From Cudoniella acicularis (lineage: Eukaryota; Ascomycota; Leotiomycetes; Helotiales; Helotiaceae), in assembly GCA_013054445.1 (NCBI GenBank), contig JAAMPI010000400.1:1-39078 (forward strand): DNA of 39,078 nt, given 5' to 3'. Below the pieces are notes generated by a model that ran no database searches, was not told the DNA's origin, and saw nothing but the letters and a program-made list of their open reading frames with translations. The position numbers were made by a program, and so were the translations under genes. Positions 1-10,641 of the stretch are shown one piece after another; the first letter of the stretch is position 1, and the number at the start of each line of letters is the position of its first letter.

Positions 1-2
1 GT

Positions 3-1399
3 CGCGAGCGCCCCGAAGTCACTCCCTTCGATTTCGACTCTCCCAATACCAACCAATTCATCGACAACGACCTGACGACTGCGGACCCAGGACACCAGAT
101 ATTTGACTACGGAACCCTACCACTGTCTACTGTGGACAGCAATGAAACAATTCTACCTACTTCGAGTCACTGCTCTGTAATGAAGACTCTCTCTCAGGTC
201 TCTAGCATCCCTAATGAAGGAAATCCAATGCTTCCCTCAAGCCCGGCGAACCAAATCAGGACGAGCATGGAAGACTATATCCATTCAGCGACGTAGAGTA
301 TCTGGCATCTCTCCCTTGCTCTGTGCTGAAGGAACTATCGAAGAATGTTGCAGAGGCTTTGGCTACTGCTAAGCAAGCGAAAAACAAGCCTGTCGAGTCT
401 GGAGGAGAGGAAAATCTTCAAGTACATGGGAAAAGAGCGGCTCGAAATACTGCAAGCAAATCTAGTACCATCAGTAACGTACTCAGATGCGAACATCTAG
501 GTTGCACAACAACCTTTCGACGCAATAAGGATCGGCTTCGTCACTTCCGTTCTAAGCACGAATCAAATACCAAAACGTTTCCTTGTCCTGTAGTTGATTG
601 CCCATCTGGTTTCGGGCATAAATTTACTCGAAGCGACAAACTACGTGATCATTTACGCGCAGAGAAGACTCTCAACCTCAATCACTGGTCCTGCGTGCTA
701 CCCGGATGCTCCGAAATACTAGGTGATAGGGCTGGCCTGATTTACCACCTTGGACAGCATGACTATGGCACCAGAGGATCCAACCGAAAACTGCTCATGA
801 ACTACGGATTCGCTTATGATATGTGGAAAGATTACCTCTGGGCAAGGAACATTTGCAGTATTCCGGGATGCCCATTTGGCACTGATGACGAAGATGCTAT
901 GAACGCGCATCTATCAATTCATCACGATGGCTCGTTCTGCCCTTGCCCGATCCCAAGTTGCCAGAGGGTCTCCCAAGACTATGAATCAGCCTCCACGCAT
1001 CTCGCCCGTGAGCATGATTATAACACAAGATCCCGTTTCTGGAATGAGATATACAGTCAGTCCCTTTCAGTATGCAATAGCATATTTCTTTGCCCAATCT
1101 GTCACAAGGAGGTAAACCGAGCTAGGAGAACAGAACAGAGCGCCCGCCTTCACTGCCAAAAGCATGATCATCAGGAACTTCTTCGAGTCCCTGAGGCCCT
1201 TCTAAAAGCCTGGACTTTCTCGTTTATGTCCATAACTCATGGCCCTAAGAAGCTTAAAATCACTGGAGACATGATTTTGCCATACATCATCCTGTCGGAC
1301 GAAGAGATAGAAAAGCTTCATACCGAAGCAGATTTCGAGCAGGCTTTGGCGAAAATAAGAGCGGCTATCGAGCATAGTAAGAATGCTCAACTGTCTTGA
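3..1399 (+). CDS. C2H2-type multi-zinc-finger protein, 5' end outside window
   Basis: Probable nucleic-acid-binding zinc-finger protein of the nucleus; the target is unknown. From 323 the frame carries at least six C2H2-like units. The first is C-x4-C-x12-H-x4-H (Cys56, Cys61, His74, His79 counted from 323). The second (Cys88, Cys93, His110) lacks a clear last His. Others begin near residues 124, 178, 208 and 255. Upstream coding is in a different frame: 3-296 is open in one frame and 218-1399 in another, and the protein text reads sensibly in each. An intron at about 198-259 (or 177-259) keeps phase and would join them; otherwise there is a one-base frameshift between 218 and 296. The GTG at 323 is not a credible start, so the true start lies before the window. 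The C-terminal 100 residues are alpha-helical and acidic without a recognised domain. Confidence 0.75.
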
Positions 1400-2690
1400 G
1401 CGGAGGGAAGCATAGGGGTTTCTTTCTTCCGAGTTTCAATTTTTAAGTTCTTTAATTTGATTTAGAGTTTAAAAGCTTAATGTTTTTGTAGTAGGGGAGT
1501 CTGGGATTCCCTCGGATCACGTGATTGGTCAGCCACGTGACGTAATCTCATGTATATAACTCCCCTCCTTCGGCCTTCTCTCCCTACTTTAAGTGCTTTC
1601 TTAATATACGCGTTCGCACTCGAGTCTCGATTTTGGGTATCCATTCCCACCCCTCCACAATACTCTAGTATGTAAGTAAGGTAAATAGACAAGCCGAAGC
1701 TGAGCCAGCCTGAGCAAAAGCGGTGTGAGGTCACGTGAGCCAGAGGGTTCGAATTGGGCTTCTTAGCAATCCTTGCACCATCGTCTAATTTTAGCTGGGA
1801 TAGCAGTAACTGTAGCCGAGGAGTCGAAACATGCCCCCGCTCACTCTCGCCTAGGCTCACACCCATGCTCACTCGTACTCACCTGCTGTCCACCCTCGCC
1901 TCCCACCCACTCACCTTAGCTCACCCAGTAATGCCGATAAAGCAGCCTTGCTCACCTTTCCAAACCGGAACAGATTTTCCTCATATCAAGATTGGCGTGT
2001 GATAATCAGATGTTCTAGTTTGTATTGTTGTTTTCACCCAAACGCCTGTATTCCTATACTGTTTCATTAAAAATACGGGATGTTTTATTTCCTTCCGACA
2101 TTCTCGGCTTCTTACGTTATTGTTTGGGCTGATTCACGTAACAATAGACGATTGTTCAAACCTGGTTTTTCTTTGTTTAAACTTGCGACTCTAAGAAACC
2201 AACATCGAAATCAGGCTTGCCAGTCAAAATTCCCGCACCTTACAGGCGACTTCGTAGTTCAGTAATTTGGCAAATCTTACGCACAGTAGTTGGCCAAGCG
2301 ATTTAGATTACTTAACTGGCTGGTTTTGCTACTTCGAGACTATAATTTTATTAAACTAAAGCCATTCATGTTTCCGGATTTAAAATTTGACGATTTTCTT
2401 GTGTGCACTGAAGTTGTAGAATCTAGTCTTTACTATTTTCTGAATCAATCTCGGAGTTTTTATTATTCTTGTTCCCGATATGGAGAGCCCTAAGCGTGCT
2501 TGTTTAAAGTTGATATTGTCCTAATTATGTTTCATGTCTAAATGCAGATAACCAGCTGCTGGATAAGTGTATCAGAAGTGATTCATAGCCAAACCCCCCC
2601 CCCCCCCCCCCGGAAGTTCATAATCCCGAGTCACACAATGTCAAAGATCGCCTCCCATACACAGTGCTGTCAGCTGATCCCTCAAAACCC
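1400..2690. other. Intergenic region with CACGTG sites and low-complexity sequence
   Basis: No gene is supported here. CACGTG palindromes occur near 1517, 1533 and 1733, followed by a TATATAA-like box near 1553 and pyrimidine-rich sequence, which could be an LTR or promoter remnant. 1840-1930 is rich in degenerate GCTCACC/CTCACC repeats. 2040-2490 is AT-rich with only short spurious frames. A poly-C run lies near 2600. Confidence 0.5.
2594..2611. repeat. Homopolymer C18 tract
   Basis: Eighteen consecutive C on the plus strand, about 80 bp beyond the 3' end of the glutamic peptidase gene. It is likely length-variable and prone to sequencing error. Confidence 0.95.
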
Positions 2691-3524
2691 CTAAACCTGA
2701 CCCGCATAGTTAACCTCCACAGTTGAGGCATCCACCAGCGTAGAATTTGCCTTCCCATGCATTTCTACACGGACTGCGTCGGTCAAATCGAAAGAACTCT
2801 GCTGTGTTTTCGCAACACAATTCGAGAACCTCACCTTACCAAAATCCACAAACGAGACTTGTTTTGTATTTACACCATAATCTTCCACAATCCACTCCGC
2901 ACTCAGTCCACCAAGCCTATAAGTTTCAGTATCAGGCGCTATCAACTCGAGAGCGAATTCTTGCCCAGTAGAAAGGTTGGAGAGAACGATGGTGCCATTT
3001 GTAGAGCTGGAGGTTTTGATTTCGACGCTGATGACATCGCCTGCTTTCAAACCGGATTCGAAGCTAGGAATGAACACTCCGCCTAGAGGGAACCATTCGT
3101 ACCATGCCTCGTAGAACACTTGGTTTTTACCAGCAGTCTTTTGGACGTTGGCATTAACGCCTGCTTGCAAGATGGGGTTGCTGGATTTACTGGTGCCGCC
3201 GATGCCTACCCAGATGGCAGCAGAATAAAAACCACCAGGCGCTTCTAGTGATAGGGAGGGAAGAGGAATTGTGAATTGTCCCGAGACAAAGTTGTAGACT
3301 TGGCCAGAGGGAGTGGGAGGGGGATTTAATATAGCTCCTGCCCAGTTGCTGCTGAATGAGATTGGGGAGGGCAGGTCGTCGATGTCTTTGGCTTGCAGGA
3401 GCTCGAGTCCGTCATTTTGCAAGCGGGAAACTTGGCGGCGTGCCAGGCCATGAGGAATTCCGAGAATAGAGGTGCTGAAGAGAGTGAGGAAGAGAGCGAG
3501 GCAGTTCAAAAACGAGAACTCCAT
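2691..3524 (-). CDS. Secreted glutamic peptidase, family G1 (eqolisin / aspergillopepsin II-like)
   Basis: An acid endopeptidase of the scytalidoglutamic peptidase/aspergillopepsin II family, expected to act outside the cell. The 277-residue reading starts at the ATG at 3524, giving a hydrophobic signal peptide (about residues 3-22). The longer open frame back to 3743 adds 73 residues with no signal and is rejected. A propeptide of about 35 residues is followed by the mature start motif SSNWAGA (59-65). The catalytic pair of the family is present: Gln120 in ILQAGV and Glu210 in SAEWIVED. The YEAWYEWFP motif (138-146) matches the substrate-binding strand. There are several N-glycosylation sites (NGT, NLS, NST). 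It has no introns. The length matches the family. Downstream is a C18 tract; upstream is about 1 kb without genes. Confidence 0.93.
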   Translation of the reverse strand: MEFSFLNCLALFLTLFSTSILGIPHGLARRQVSRLQNDGLELLQAKDIDDLPSPISFSSNWAGAILNPPPTPSGQVYNFVSGQFTIPLPSLSLEAPGGFYSAAIWVGIGGTSKSSNPILQAGVNANVQKTAGKNQVFYEAWYEWFPLGGVFIPSFESGLKAGDVISVEIKTSSSTNGTIVLSNLSTGQEFALELIAPDTETYRLGGLSAEWIVEDYGVNTKQVSFVDFGKVRFSNCVAKTQQSSFDLTDAVRVEMHGKANSTLVDASTVEVNYAGQV

Positions 3525-4541
3525 GACGAAGAATCGAAGGCGGTGCAGATGGTGTTGAAAAGGGCCCAATCGAATTGAGGAGTCGAAACTGACTGTGGAT
3601 GAAGTTGGCGTTTCCAGAATGGAACGCTGCGGAGTGTTGGAATAGTGATAGTTGTTTCTCGCAAGAGAACAAAGTGGCAGTTCGTGCTGAGTCCTTGCGT
3701 TGTTTTGGAGAGGCGAGAATTGTTTGGTTATTGTTCCATTCAATTTGACGATGGGGAATAATCGATAGGGCAGGCGAGGATAGAAGCTTTGTTTGTCGGA
3801 ACCCTTGGATGGATTGCCGCCCTTCTTTCCAAAAGTTTGGCGGTATCCTGACCTTTGACTGCCTGAAAGAAGCTGTAGCTCTTGTTGAAATTACTCGTAA
3901 CGCTCGAGCTGGTGGTGGTAAGTGTTTGGAGCTGGAATGGACTTGGGATTGGGCCTTCAGAGTTCTTTTTATCAAGAGATCTTTGATCACTGAATATGAA
4001 TTCACTAGACGATCGGAGCTCGATATTCGTTATTTATTCAAAGCCCGCAGCAAATTGAAGGTGAATGTCCCCCCCACAACGAACATAATGAGCATTGATT
4101 ATTCACCTTATTCACCTTATTAATGGAATCTAATATGAGAATCAGAGAATGCAGAGAAATGATTGGAGCGCATCACTGTCGGAGTAGGTGGCTATTCATT
4201 TTCTCCCGGGCCTGAGCTAGACTTCTAGAACTTCCCGCCGAGAAGAAAAATCGATACCATTGTTCCTTGTTGACCCTTTGTTTCTTGGAGGCATTGATCG
4301 TATTTTAGGGGATTGTTCCATTCAACTCAGGAGTGATAATGAAGGAAAATTCCTTTGACAAGCCTTCATTTTCTTTCTTTTATTGTGGCCGTTCTTCCCC
4401 AGCGCTGTGTCGTTACCACGTGATGCTTTCTCGAATTCTCCAGACTCCTTCCCTTTTGAAATGATGACATTTACGAGAGTAGTTCCTAATAATCGAAGCA
4501 GAAGTAGCGAGATGCGGGAAGTAGGCCGTGAAAGATACAGT
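3525..4541. other. Intergenic region, no supported gene
   Basis: Upstream region of the glutamic peptidase and downstream region of the epimerase-like gene. Short frames on both strands lack domain content or start context. A direct repeat TTCACCTTA occurs twice near 4103-4120. I see nothing else that is convincing. Confidence 0.5.
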
Positions 4542-5628
4542 CTAAAGTCCAGACCGCACAGGCATAACCCCAAATGTCGTCCAGAATTCCCGGGTGTCAT
4601 AACATCTTCCAAGGCGCTCCGTGGGTCTAGGCAAGGCTCTCACGTTCTCCTCGTTCATCAATTCTCCCACCCATTTGATTTGAGAATTTTCTCTCACGCT
4701 GTTTGAGTTTTCTTCATCGAGCTGACCGGCAAACCCCAATATCAAGGCCCACCAGTCATATACCATAAGATCTGTTAGCATCTAGTAAAGCGTCAGCTGG
4801 AGTTGGAATCATTTTTTAAACGGAAAGCTTACCCATCGTTGCTTGGCAGCATGGTTGAAATTGCGATGAACAGCGATTATAGCTCTGGCAACATCCAGGC
4901 CGTGAATCATATGTAACGATGTTTTGCTTTTCAATTGCTCCTTGGTGGAGGCGATACGATCAATCCAATGTTTGGGCTGCCGTGCACCTCCCCATAGACC
5001 GGAGAGATTGAGAACGCAACCGCCAAGGGAGAGTAGCTCGTCTTCTGCAATTGCTCGAGAGTTCAATTTGTCGTACTTGGGAGCATTGTCAGCTAAAGTT
5101 TATCTGATTGACTTGGAATATATGTTTGAATGGTTTGAGATTGAAAATCAAGTAAAAATAATTTGTTCAATTCAATGCACTGAATCTGCTACATACCTTT
5201 GAATGTCTCGTGACCCAGCAATCTTGACCTGGGGTTGTCCAAATACCGGTGCTGCCCAATTGTATAAATTTAGTTTTGCTCGCAGATTCGTGATTTTTCG
5301 TGTACGAGGTCACAAGATGCGTACTCTCGTTTTTTCCCTTTAATGGAAATGTGATGAGGACAGTTTCCGCTTCTGGGAGAACAGCGTATTGTCCGGCATC
5401 TTCATTCTTGGAGTCATGCTCAAATTTGAATTTGTAAGTCCCGTCACGACCAGTGGTTGTTGTTGCAGCATATGTGAGCTTCTCCTTCTCGAGGAGAGGG
5501 ATGAGGAAGGTTGATGTCCATCCTGCTCCGAGGATGAGAAAATTGACCTTTGTAGGTCGAGTCTCTTCGACAAGCGTCTAATAAAACGGTTAGCAGTTGG
5601 TGGTACGAAGGAGTTGCTCAAATACCAT
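4542..5628 (-). CDS. Atypical NAD(P)-binding Rossmann (epimerase-like SDR) protein, four exons
   Basis: A probable cytosolic NAD(P)-binding protein of the extended/atypical SDR (epimerase-like) type; the substrate is unknown. The spliced reading (4542-4781, 4833-5075, 5197-5577, 5626-5628, minus strand) gives 288 residues. All three introns are phase 0, of 48, 121 and 51 bp, and the first contains a GCTAAC branch site near its acceptor. The N-terminus has the dinucleotide-binding pattern FLILGAGWTSTFL (residues 14-26). Mid-protein motifs are RAIAEDELL and LNLSGLWGG, then GLDVARAI and VYDWWALI, and the tail is CYDTREFWTTFGVMPVR. I recognise this order from uncharacterised fungal homologues. 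The start codon alone forms exon 1, because the frame upstream of ACG at 5577 is closed and no other in-frame ATG precedes the Rossmann motif. No lesions are seen. Confidence 0.8.
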
Positions 5629-6369
5629 TCTTGTTTGTGTGTAGGCTACAAGTGGTGTTACATTGGATAGAAGACGAGAAAATTATAAAAGGGATAGGGA
5701 GTCATGACGTGGTGGCGGCAAGCTATAAGCGAGGTCGTGGGACTATCAATAGCGGGGTGTCTCAAAATAATCATAGCTTGAACCAATTCCAGGTAGTTAA
5801 TATAAACGGTTGTCTCCAGGGTCTCCTGATTAAAGGCCAACTTACTTCTATCATACATAGAATTGTCCTCGAGTATTGATTTTTAATTCGGGCATCCATT
5901 CTTCAATCTGGAATTTCAGTAGTTCTCTCTGAGCTCTTTAGCGCCCGAAAGGCCTGGAGTTTAGCCATGGCCGCCTGAAAAATTACGATCACGAACCCCG
6001 GATTTCACCGCCCGCATGCTGAACTCCCTGAAGACTCTTTACGAGCATTCTGGAATATTTATATTTAAAGCAGCGGCAAAGGCGAGTTTACCAATATTTA
6101 TCATTTTTCTAATGCAATTACATTCGCCTATTTAAACAGATCACGCTATTAATCATGCTATTATTCAGAAATAAAAAATTCGAGATTTTATGAGGTTTTT
6201 TATTTTAATTGACAAAGTAAGACGGAGGGTTGTGATGCGTGCGACACCTGCCTAATCAGGAGGTGCATAAAGTCAGCGGGGTTGCCTAGGAGTCGAGCAC
6301 CAGCGACATCAACTCATAATTTAATTCATCTCATCAAAACCTTTATATCCGTCAAGAAAACTACACACA
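5629..6369. other. Intergenic region between divergent epimerase-like and carboxypeptidase genes
   Basis: A 741-bp shared upstream region. It contains one copy of a dispersed repeat (5728-5773 and 5866-5893; the other copy is near 15175-15250). 6060-6220 is AT-rich. A pyrimidine/A-rich leader precedes the ATG at 6370. Open frames here are short and unconvincing. Confidence 0.5.
5728..5893. repeat. Dispersed repeat, copy 1, with a ~90-bp extra segment
   Basis: Positions 5728-5773 match 15175-15220 over 46 bp with about eight mismatches by eye, including the shared string TCTCAAAATAATCA. After 92 bp unique to this copy (5774-5865), the match resumes with TCCTCGAGT at 5866, as against 15223 in the other copy. 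One copy has therefore gained or lost about 90 bp. Confidence 0.65.
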
Positions 6370-8018
6370 ATGAAACTCTTACCATGGCTCGCAGCTTTCC
6401 TCAGCTCAACCATTGCTACATCATCCCAAGTCCCACTGGCCGAAGATCACCCCCACTCTAACTTCACAATCTACCGAAGCAACGTATCTCCCGACCACTC
6501 CATACGCATCAAACGCCAAAATGCAACCCTTTGCAACACACCCGTAGACCAGTACACAGGCTGGCTCGATGTCGGACACCACCACTTCTTCTTCTGGTAC
6601 TTCAAGTCTGAAAACGCCGCTTCTGCAGACGACCATTCCTCATCCGAGCCGCTCGCTCTCTGGCTCACAGGGGGACCGGGCGGCTCAAGCATGCTGGGAA
6701 TGCTGCAAGAATTGGGCCCGTGTCTAATTAATGATTATGGCAATGGGACCGACTACAATCCCTATGGTTGGAATAAAGAAACAGCGTTGATTTTCGTGGA
6801 CCAGCCGGCTGGTGTTGGCTTCTCATATCTTGATGAAGGGGAGCCTTTGCCAGGCGACTCGTTCACCAGCGCCGCGGATATGCATCTGTTTTTACAGCTG
6901 TTTATCAGTCAGGTTTTCCCAGAGCATGAGAATGGCCCGTTGGTGATAACAGGGGAAAGTTATGCTGTATTCGTACCCCTCCATCAAATATAAAAGAAAT
7001 CCCATTAACGCATTCCAGGGACATTATCTTCCAGCGCTGGGAGTCCAGATCATCAGCCAGAACGCTCTTCATCCAAAGCAACCGCAAGTTCCCTTGAAAT
7101 CATTAGCTATAGGAAATGGCTATGTATCACCTTTAGATACAGCTTTCGGCTACTGGGAAACTCTTTGCACGACCAACCCCGGCGTCAAGGAGCCTATTTT
7201 CAACTCAACACGGTGTGATATCATGGCTACGAATCTGCCCCGCTGCCTTGACGTATCAAAAGCCTGCTATGATCACCCCGATCCGGCCATCTGCCAAGCA
7301 GCATCGACAGTCTGCTGGGATGGCGTAATCAAATACTACGATGGGGAATCCTATGCCGGGGGTCGAAATCGCTTTGACAGTATGCTCTATGTTCATTGCT
7401 TCTTTCAAAATAAAAAAGACCTCCATAGCTAATCATACATGAAAGTTACGGCCCCTTGCGACATCGACGACTTTTGCTACGCCAACACAGCCCTCATACA
7501 AACCTATCTCAACCTCCCCTCTAGCTTCACCTCCCTCTCCGTCCCCAAAACCATCAAAAACTATACCGTCCTCTCCGAAGCTGTAGAGAGCGCCTTCGAA
7601 CGAACTAACGACTTGGGAATCTCCCTTATCCCCGCAGTAGCCTACCTCTTGGAGAATCAAATCGACGTGTTGATCTATCAGGGCAATTTAGATTTGGCCT
7701 GTAATACGGCGGGTGCGAAAAGGTGGACAGGGAATATGGTTTGGAGGGGACAGGCGGAGTTTACGGGGAAGGAGTTGAGGGCATGGGAGAGTGGGGTAGG
7801 AAGGTGGGAACGGCGAAGGAGGTTAATGTTAGGATGAGGGAGGGGGATGAGAAGAAGACGAGGTTTGCGCTTGTTACTATTGATGGATCTGGACATATGG
7901 TATATCGGCCGAAACTTTATGGGAATTTACTAATTTTTCTGTGCAGGTTCCTCAAGATCAGCCGGAGGTAGCGTTGGATATGTTGAATAGGTGGCTGGCC
8001 GGGAAGGCTTTCAACTGA
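6370..8018 (+). CDS. Secreted serine carboxypeptidase, family S10, with an apparent frameshift
   Basis: Removes C-terminal residues from peptides; expected to be secreted or vacuolar. Exons are 6370-6966, 7019-7379, 7446-7899 and 7947-8018, with introns of 52, 66 and 47 bp carrying TTAAC, CTAAT and CTAAT branch sites. A signal peptide covers about residues 1-18. S10 landmarks are the substrate-binding motif [10 protein letters not shown], Ser197 in [13 protein letters not shown] (formed across intron 1), the Asp of [10 protein letters not shown] and the His of GSGHMVPQDQP (formed across intron 3). N-glycosylation sites are frequent. One oddity is present: after AWESG (around 7790-7800) the frame must change to continue as KVGTAKEV. 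The change lies in a GGGG run and fits loss of one G. If real it removes the catalytic His; if a sequencing error the gene is intact. An extra 62-bp intron from 7798 is a weaker alternative. Confidence 0.87.
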
Positions 8019-8312
8019 ATAGTTCAAGCTTCTTGTATTAATATGTCTATCGTTTTGGGTAAATTTTTAGGGTAGCCTTTGCTAGGAATCCGGAGAACGA
8101 AACTGTACAGAAAGCTCAGGCTAATCCACCAAAACATCAAATCCTGTTTTTTACAAACGAGATTCCAAAAATCCCATCATGCTGTCTTTATCTCCAATAG
8201 CGTCAACTCAACCGAAAGTGAACTACCATTCCTGGTAGCACTTATAGAACGGACTAAAACAAACAAGAGTAGTTAGCCAAATCCAATCTCACCAAAAGAG
8301 TGGGAAAAAAAC

Positions 8313-10055
8313 TCACTCCGACTCCCCCCTCCACCCAACACACTTCCAACAATCAAAAATATGCGTCGGATCATACCTTCCCTTAACCTCCACCAACCTC
8401 CCATAATTCCCCCCAAAGAACGTCTCCTCCCACTCCACCTCCCCATAATGCGCCTCATTAAAATACGCTCCTCCGCCTGGACTCAACTTCTTAAGCGGCT
8501 CTAGCATTTCCAGGAAGCCAGTCGTAGCGCTTTCGAGAGCGGAGGGGGAAAGTGGCTCCTCCCATTCTCCGACGTGGATGACATGCCACAGCGCATCTCG
8601 CCATGCTGGGTGTGCTGATGTCTTTTTGTCGGTGTCGGGGTTGGATAGAGGTGATTCGAGGACGACTTGCGTTGCTGTGAGATTGAGTAGACTTCTGGCT
8701 TTCTCAATACCCTCGATAACGCCGTCGACGAGTTCTTTTGTCGTTTCGGGCGTGGTGAATAGTGAGCGAGGCATGAGTCTGGAGGCCAGTAAGGAGAAGA
8801 TACCCGCTGGTTCAGTTTTCCTGGCGTCGGCGGCAGTGATAGATAGGTAATCGGCGTAAGTGGCATAAGAAGCATAACTGTTTTCGGCGACTGAAATATC
8901 GGATATGTTGCTTACAAACTGAGCAAAAGACGCAGTGGCAGCCTTCAGCTTGGAGCCGTTGTCGTTGTACGGCAGGACTATGTCAAACGCCACTTTGTTC
9001 GGGTAGTAGTCTACTGATCCTGTGACCAGTTGCGTGGACCATTCGATCTGATGATTCGCATGTGCCATCAAGATCTCGCGGAGAGCTTTATTTTGAGTGG
9101 TGCTATTGCCGGTGAAGTTTGCCTCGAAGGTGTATGTATGGATAGGCACAGAGGGGTAGACTTGGACTCTGTATTTAGTGAGAACAGCATACGTGCCTCC
9201 ACCACCACCGCGCATCGCCCAAAAGAGGTCTGGGTCATTACACTCGTTGATTATCCGTACTTCGCCGTCGGCAGTGACGACTTCGAATTCGACTGCGTTA
9301 TCAACCATCAGGCCATAGGTAGTCGTGTATTCGCCCAAGCCTCCTCCTTGACCGAATCCACCGGCGATACCCACAGATTGTTCGTATCCACCCGTGACAT
9401 CCATGCCATGGGAGTTGAAAAAGCGATACGCATCTCCGGCTACGACCCCAGCTCCCATCTCACCAACATTCAGTCCATTGGCCGACGGACAATTGAACGC
9501 AGTGAAGTTCTGGTAGAAGTTGAGGTTGTCCAGGTTATGGGTCCAAATAGCCAGGGATTTCGGTACTGATGAACGTCCAAAAAAGTCGTGGCCTGTGTTT
9601 TTGATACTGATGCGGATGTTGTGGGCTTGCGCAAAGAGGAGAGTTGCTGATATATGTGAAGCGTTGCGAACATCGACATAGTATGTCGCCAGCCTACCCA
9701 AAGAGCAAGTGTTGTACATGGTTTCGTCTGGATCGAGTGACACTAGAGAACAGCCGGATCCCCCACAGGCCTCCCAGTTTGGCCAATACGTCTGTCCGTA
9801 ATTTGATCCTCTGGTGATACTGTTGTTGTAGTTGTTTTCGACAGCTTCGCAAACTGCTGCGTCGTAATATTTCGAGTTCTTGTAGCAAGGAGCGCCGAGA
9901 GGAATGGTTTGGAACAAGTGGCCATCAATAGTCTGGTTCAGTTGTTGCCATTCTTGCCAAGATGGCCAGCATTGTTGACCTGGTTGACAATTGTACCCTG
10001 GGTCGGTAGCTGCAGATGCTACCAGAGCGAAGCCAAGGGAAACGAAAAGAAGCAT
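8313..10055 (-). CDS. Secreted FAD-linked oxidase, berberine bridge enzyme-like (VAO/PCMH fold)
   Basis: A flavin-dependent oxidase of the vanillyl-alcohol oxidase superfamily; fungal members oxidise carbohydrates, alcohols or secondary metabolites. It is intronless, with 580 residues, the usual length. A signal peptide lies at about residues 1-15. The FAD-binding 4 domain holds His156 in KNTGHDFFGRS, the residue that forms the 8-alpha histidyl-FAD bond. The second covalent link of bicovalent enzymes needs a Cys in GGxC; here the segment is GGYEQSVG (222-229), so that Cys is replaced by Glu225. GGFGQGGGLG (232-241) and the BBE C-terminal motif YFNEAHYGEVEWEETFFG followed by NYGRLVEVKGRYDP close the protein. 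There are several N-glycosylation sites. No partner biosynthetic genes are adjacent, so the substrate cannot be inferred. Confidence 0.9.
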   Translation of the reverse strand: MLLFVSLGFALVASAATDPGYNCQPGQQCWPSWQEWQQLNQTIDGHLFQTIPLGAPCYKNSKYYDAAVCEAVENNYNNSITRGSNYGQTYWPNWEACGGSGCSLVSLDPDETMYNTCSLGRLATYYVDVRNASHISATLLFAQAHNIRISIKNTGHDFFGRSSVPKSLAIWTHNLDNLNFYQNFTAFNCPSANGLNVGEMGAGVVAGDAYRFFNSHGMDVTGGYEQSVGIAGGFGQGGGLGEYTTTYGLMVDNAVEFEVVTADGEVRIINECNDPDLFWAMRGGGGGTYAVLTKYRVQVYPSVPIHTYTFEANFTGNSTTQNKALREILMAHANHQIEWSTQLVTGSVDYYPNKVAFDIVLPYNDNGSKLKAATASFAQFVSNISDISVAENSYASYATYADYLSITAADARKTEPAGIFSLLASRLMPRSLFTTPETTKELVDGVIEGIEKARSLLNLTATQVVLESPLSNPDTDKKTSAHPAWRDALWHVIHVGEWEEPLSPSALESATTGFLEMLEPLKKLSPGGGAYFNEAHYGEVEWEETFFGGNYGRLVEVKGRYDPTHIFDCWKCVGWRGESE

Positions 10056-10638
10056 TATGCAGAACGGTCAATCCGGTTGGATTTATCGGATAGCTTCTAC
10101 AAGTAGGGAGAGAGAGATCAGCGAAAGTGAAGTGTCTTAATAGAGGAAGAATATTTTTGTTTTGAAAGGCACTCCAAGCCCCTAATATATGGCATTCAGC
10201 CGTATTCATCATTTCCCGTTCCAAGATCCTTCATTAGAGCCAGAGTCGACTGCGATCACCATAAATTTGGCCGAACAAGGCATCATGATCGAAATGGTGA
10301 GAAGTAGACGTTAGTGATGCATCGCGGTTTCCCTCCTCAGTCTAGCCCCACAGCTATAGATCTAGCCGAAAGGGGCGGTCCAATTGAATCGGTCAGAAAG
10401 AATACAATATGCTAGGTAACAGTGCTTTCTTGTCGATCACGCTTCCATTTCTCACACCGCTGCGGAACGCGTAAGGGTCACAAAAAGAATTTTTCCTTGG
10501 CAAGAGGATCACTGTAACACAAAGAAAATCGCTTCAAATGGAAGGGGTTACGAAGTACAGTAAGCATGCGCCCTGTGTATCGTGGCGTAAGCGTCGAGTT
10601 GTGTACCCTTTTTGGAATAAATGACGTAGGACGCTAAC
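10056..10638. other. Intergenic region upstream of the oxidase gene
   Basis: 583 bp between the oxidase start and the miniature transposon chain. It contains no convincing frame, tRNA or repeat. It must hold the oxidase promoter, and originally the 3' flank of the transcription factor gene that ends at 12170. Confidence 0.45.
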
Positions 10639-10641
10639 TTA

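Noticed and set aside
2691..3743. Longer start for the glutamic peptidase at 3743
   Set aside because: It would bury the signal peptide behind 73 unlikely residues; the ATG at 3524 gives a standard secreted precursor.
3412..4005. Long minus-strand frame overlapping the glutamic peptidase start
   Set aside because: A different frame over a clear signal peptide; serine/histidine-rich text without domain content. It is a shadow.
9030..9569. 179-codon plus-strand frame inside the FAD oxidase
   Set aside because: Antisense to conserved oxidase motifs; explained as a shadow of the minus-strand gene.
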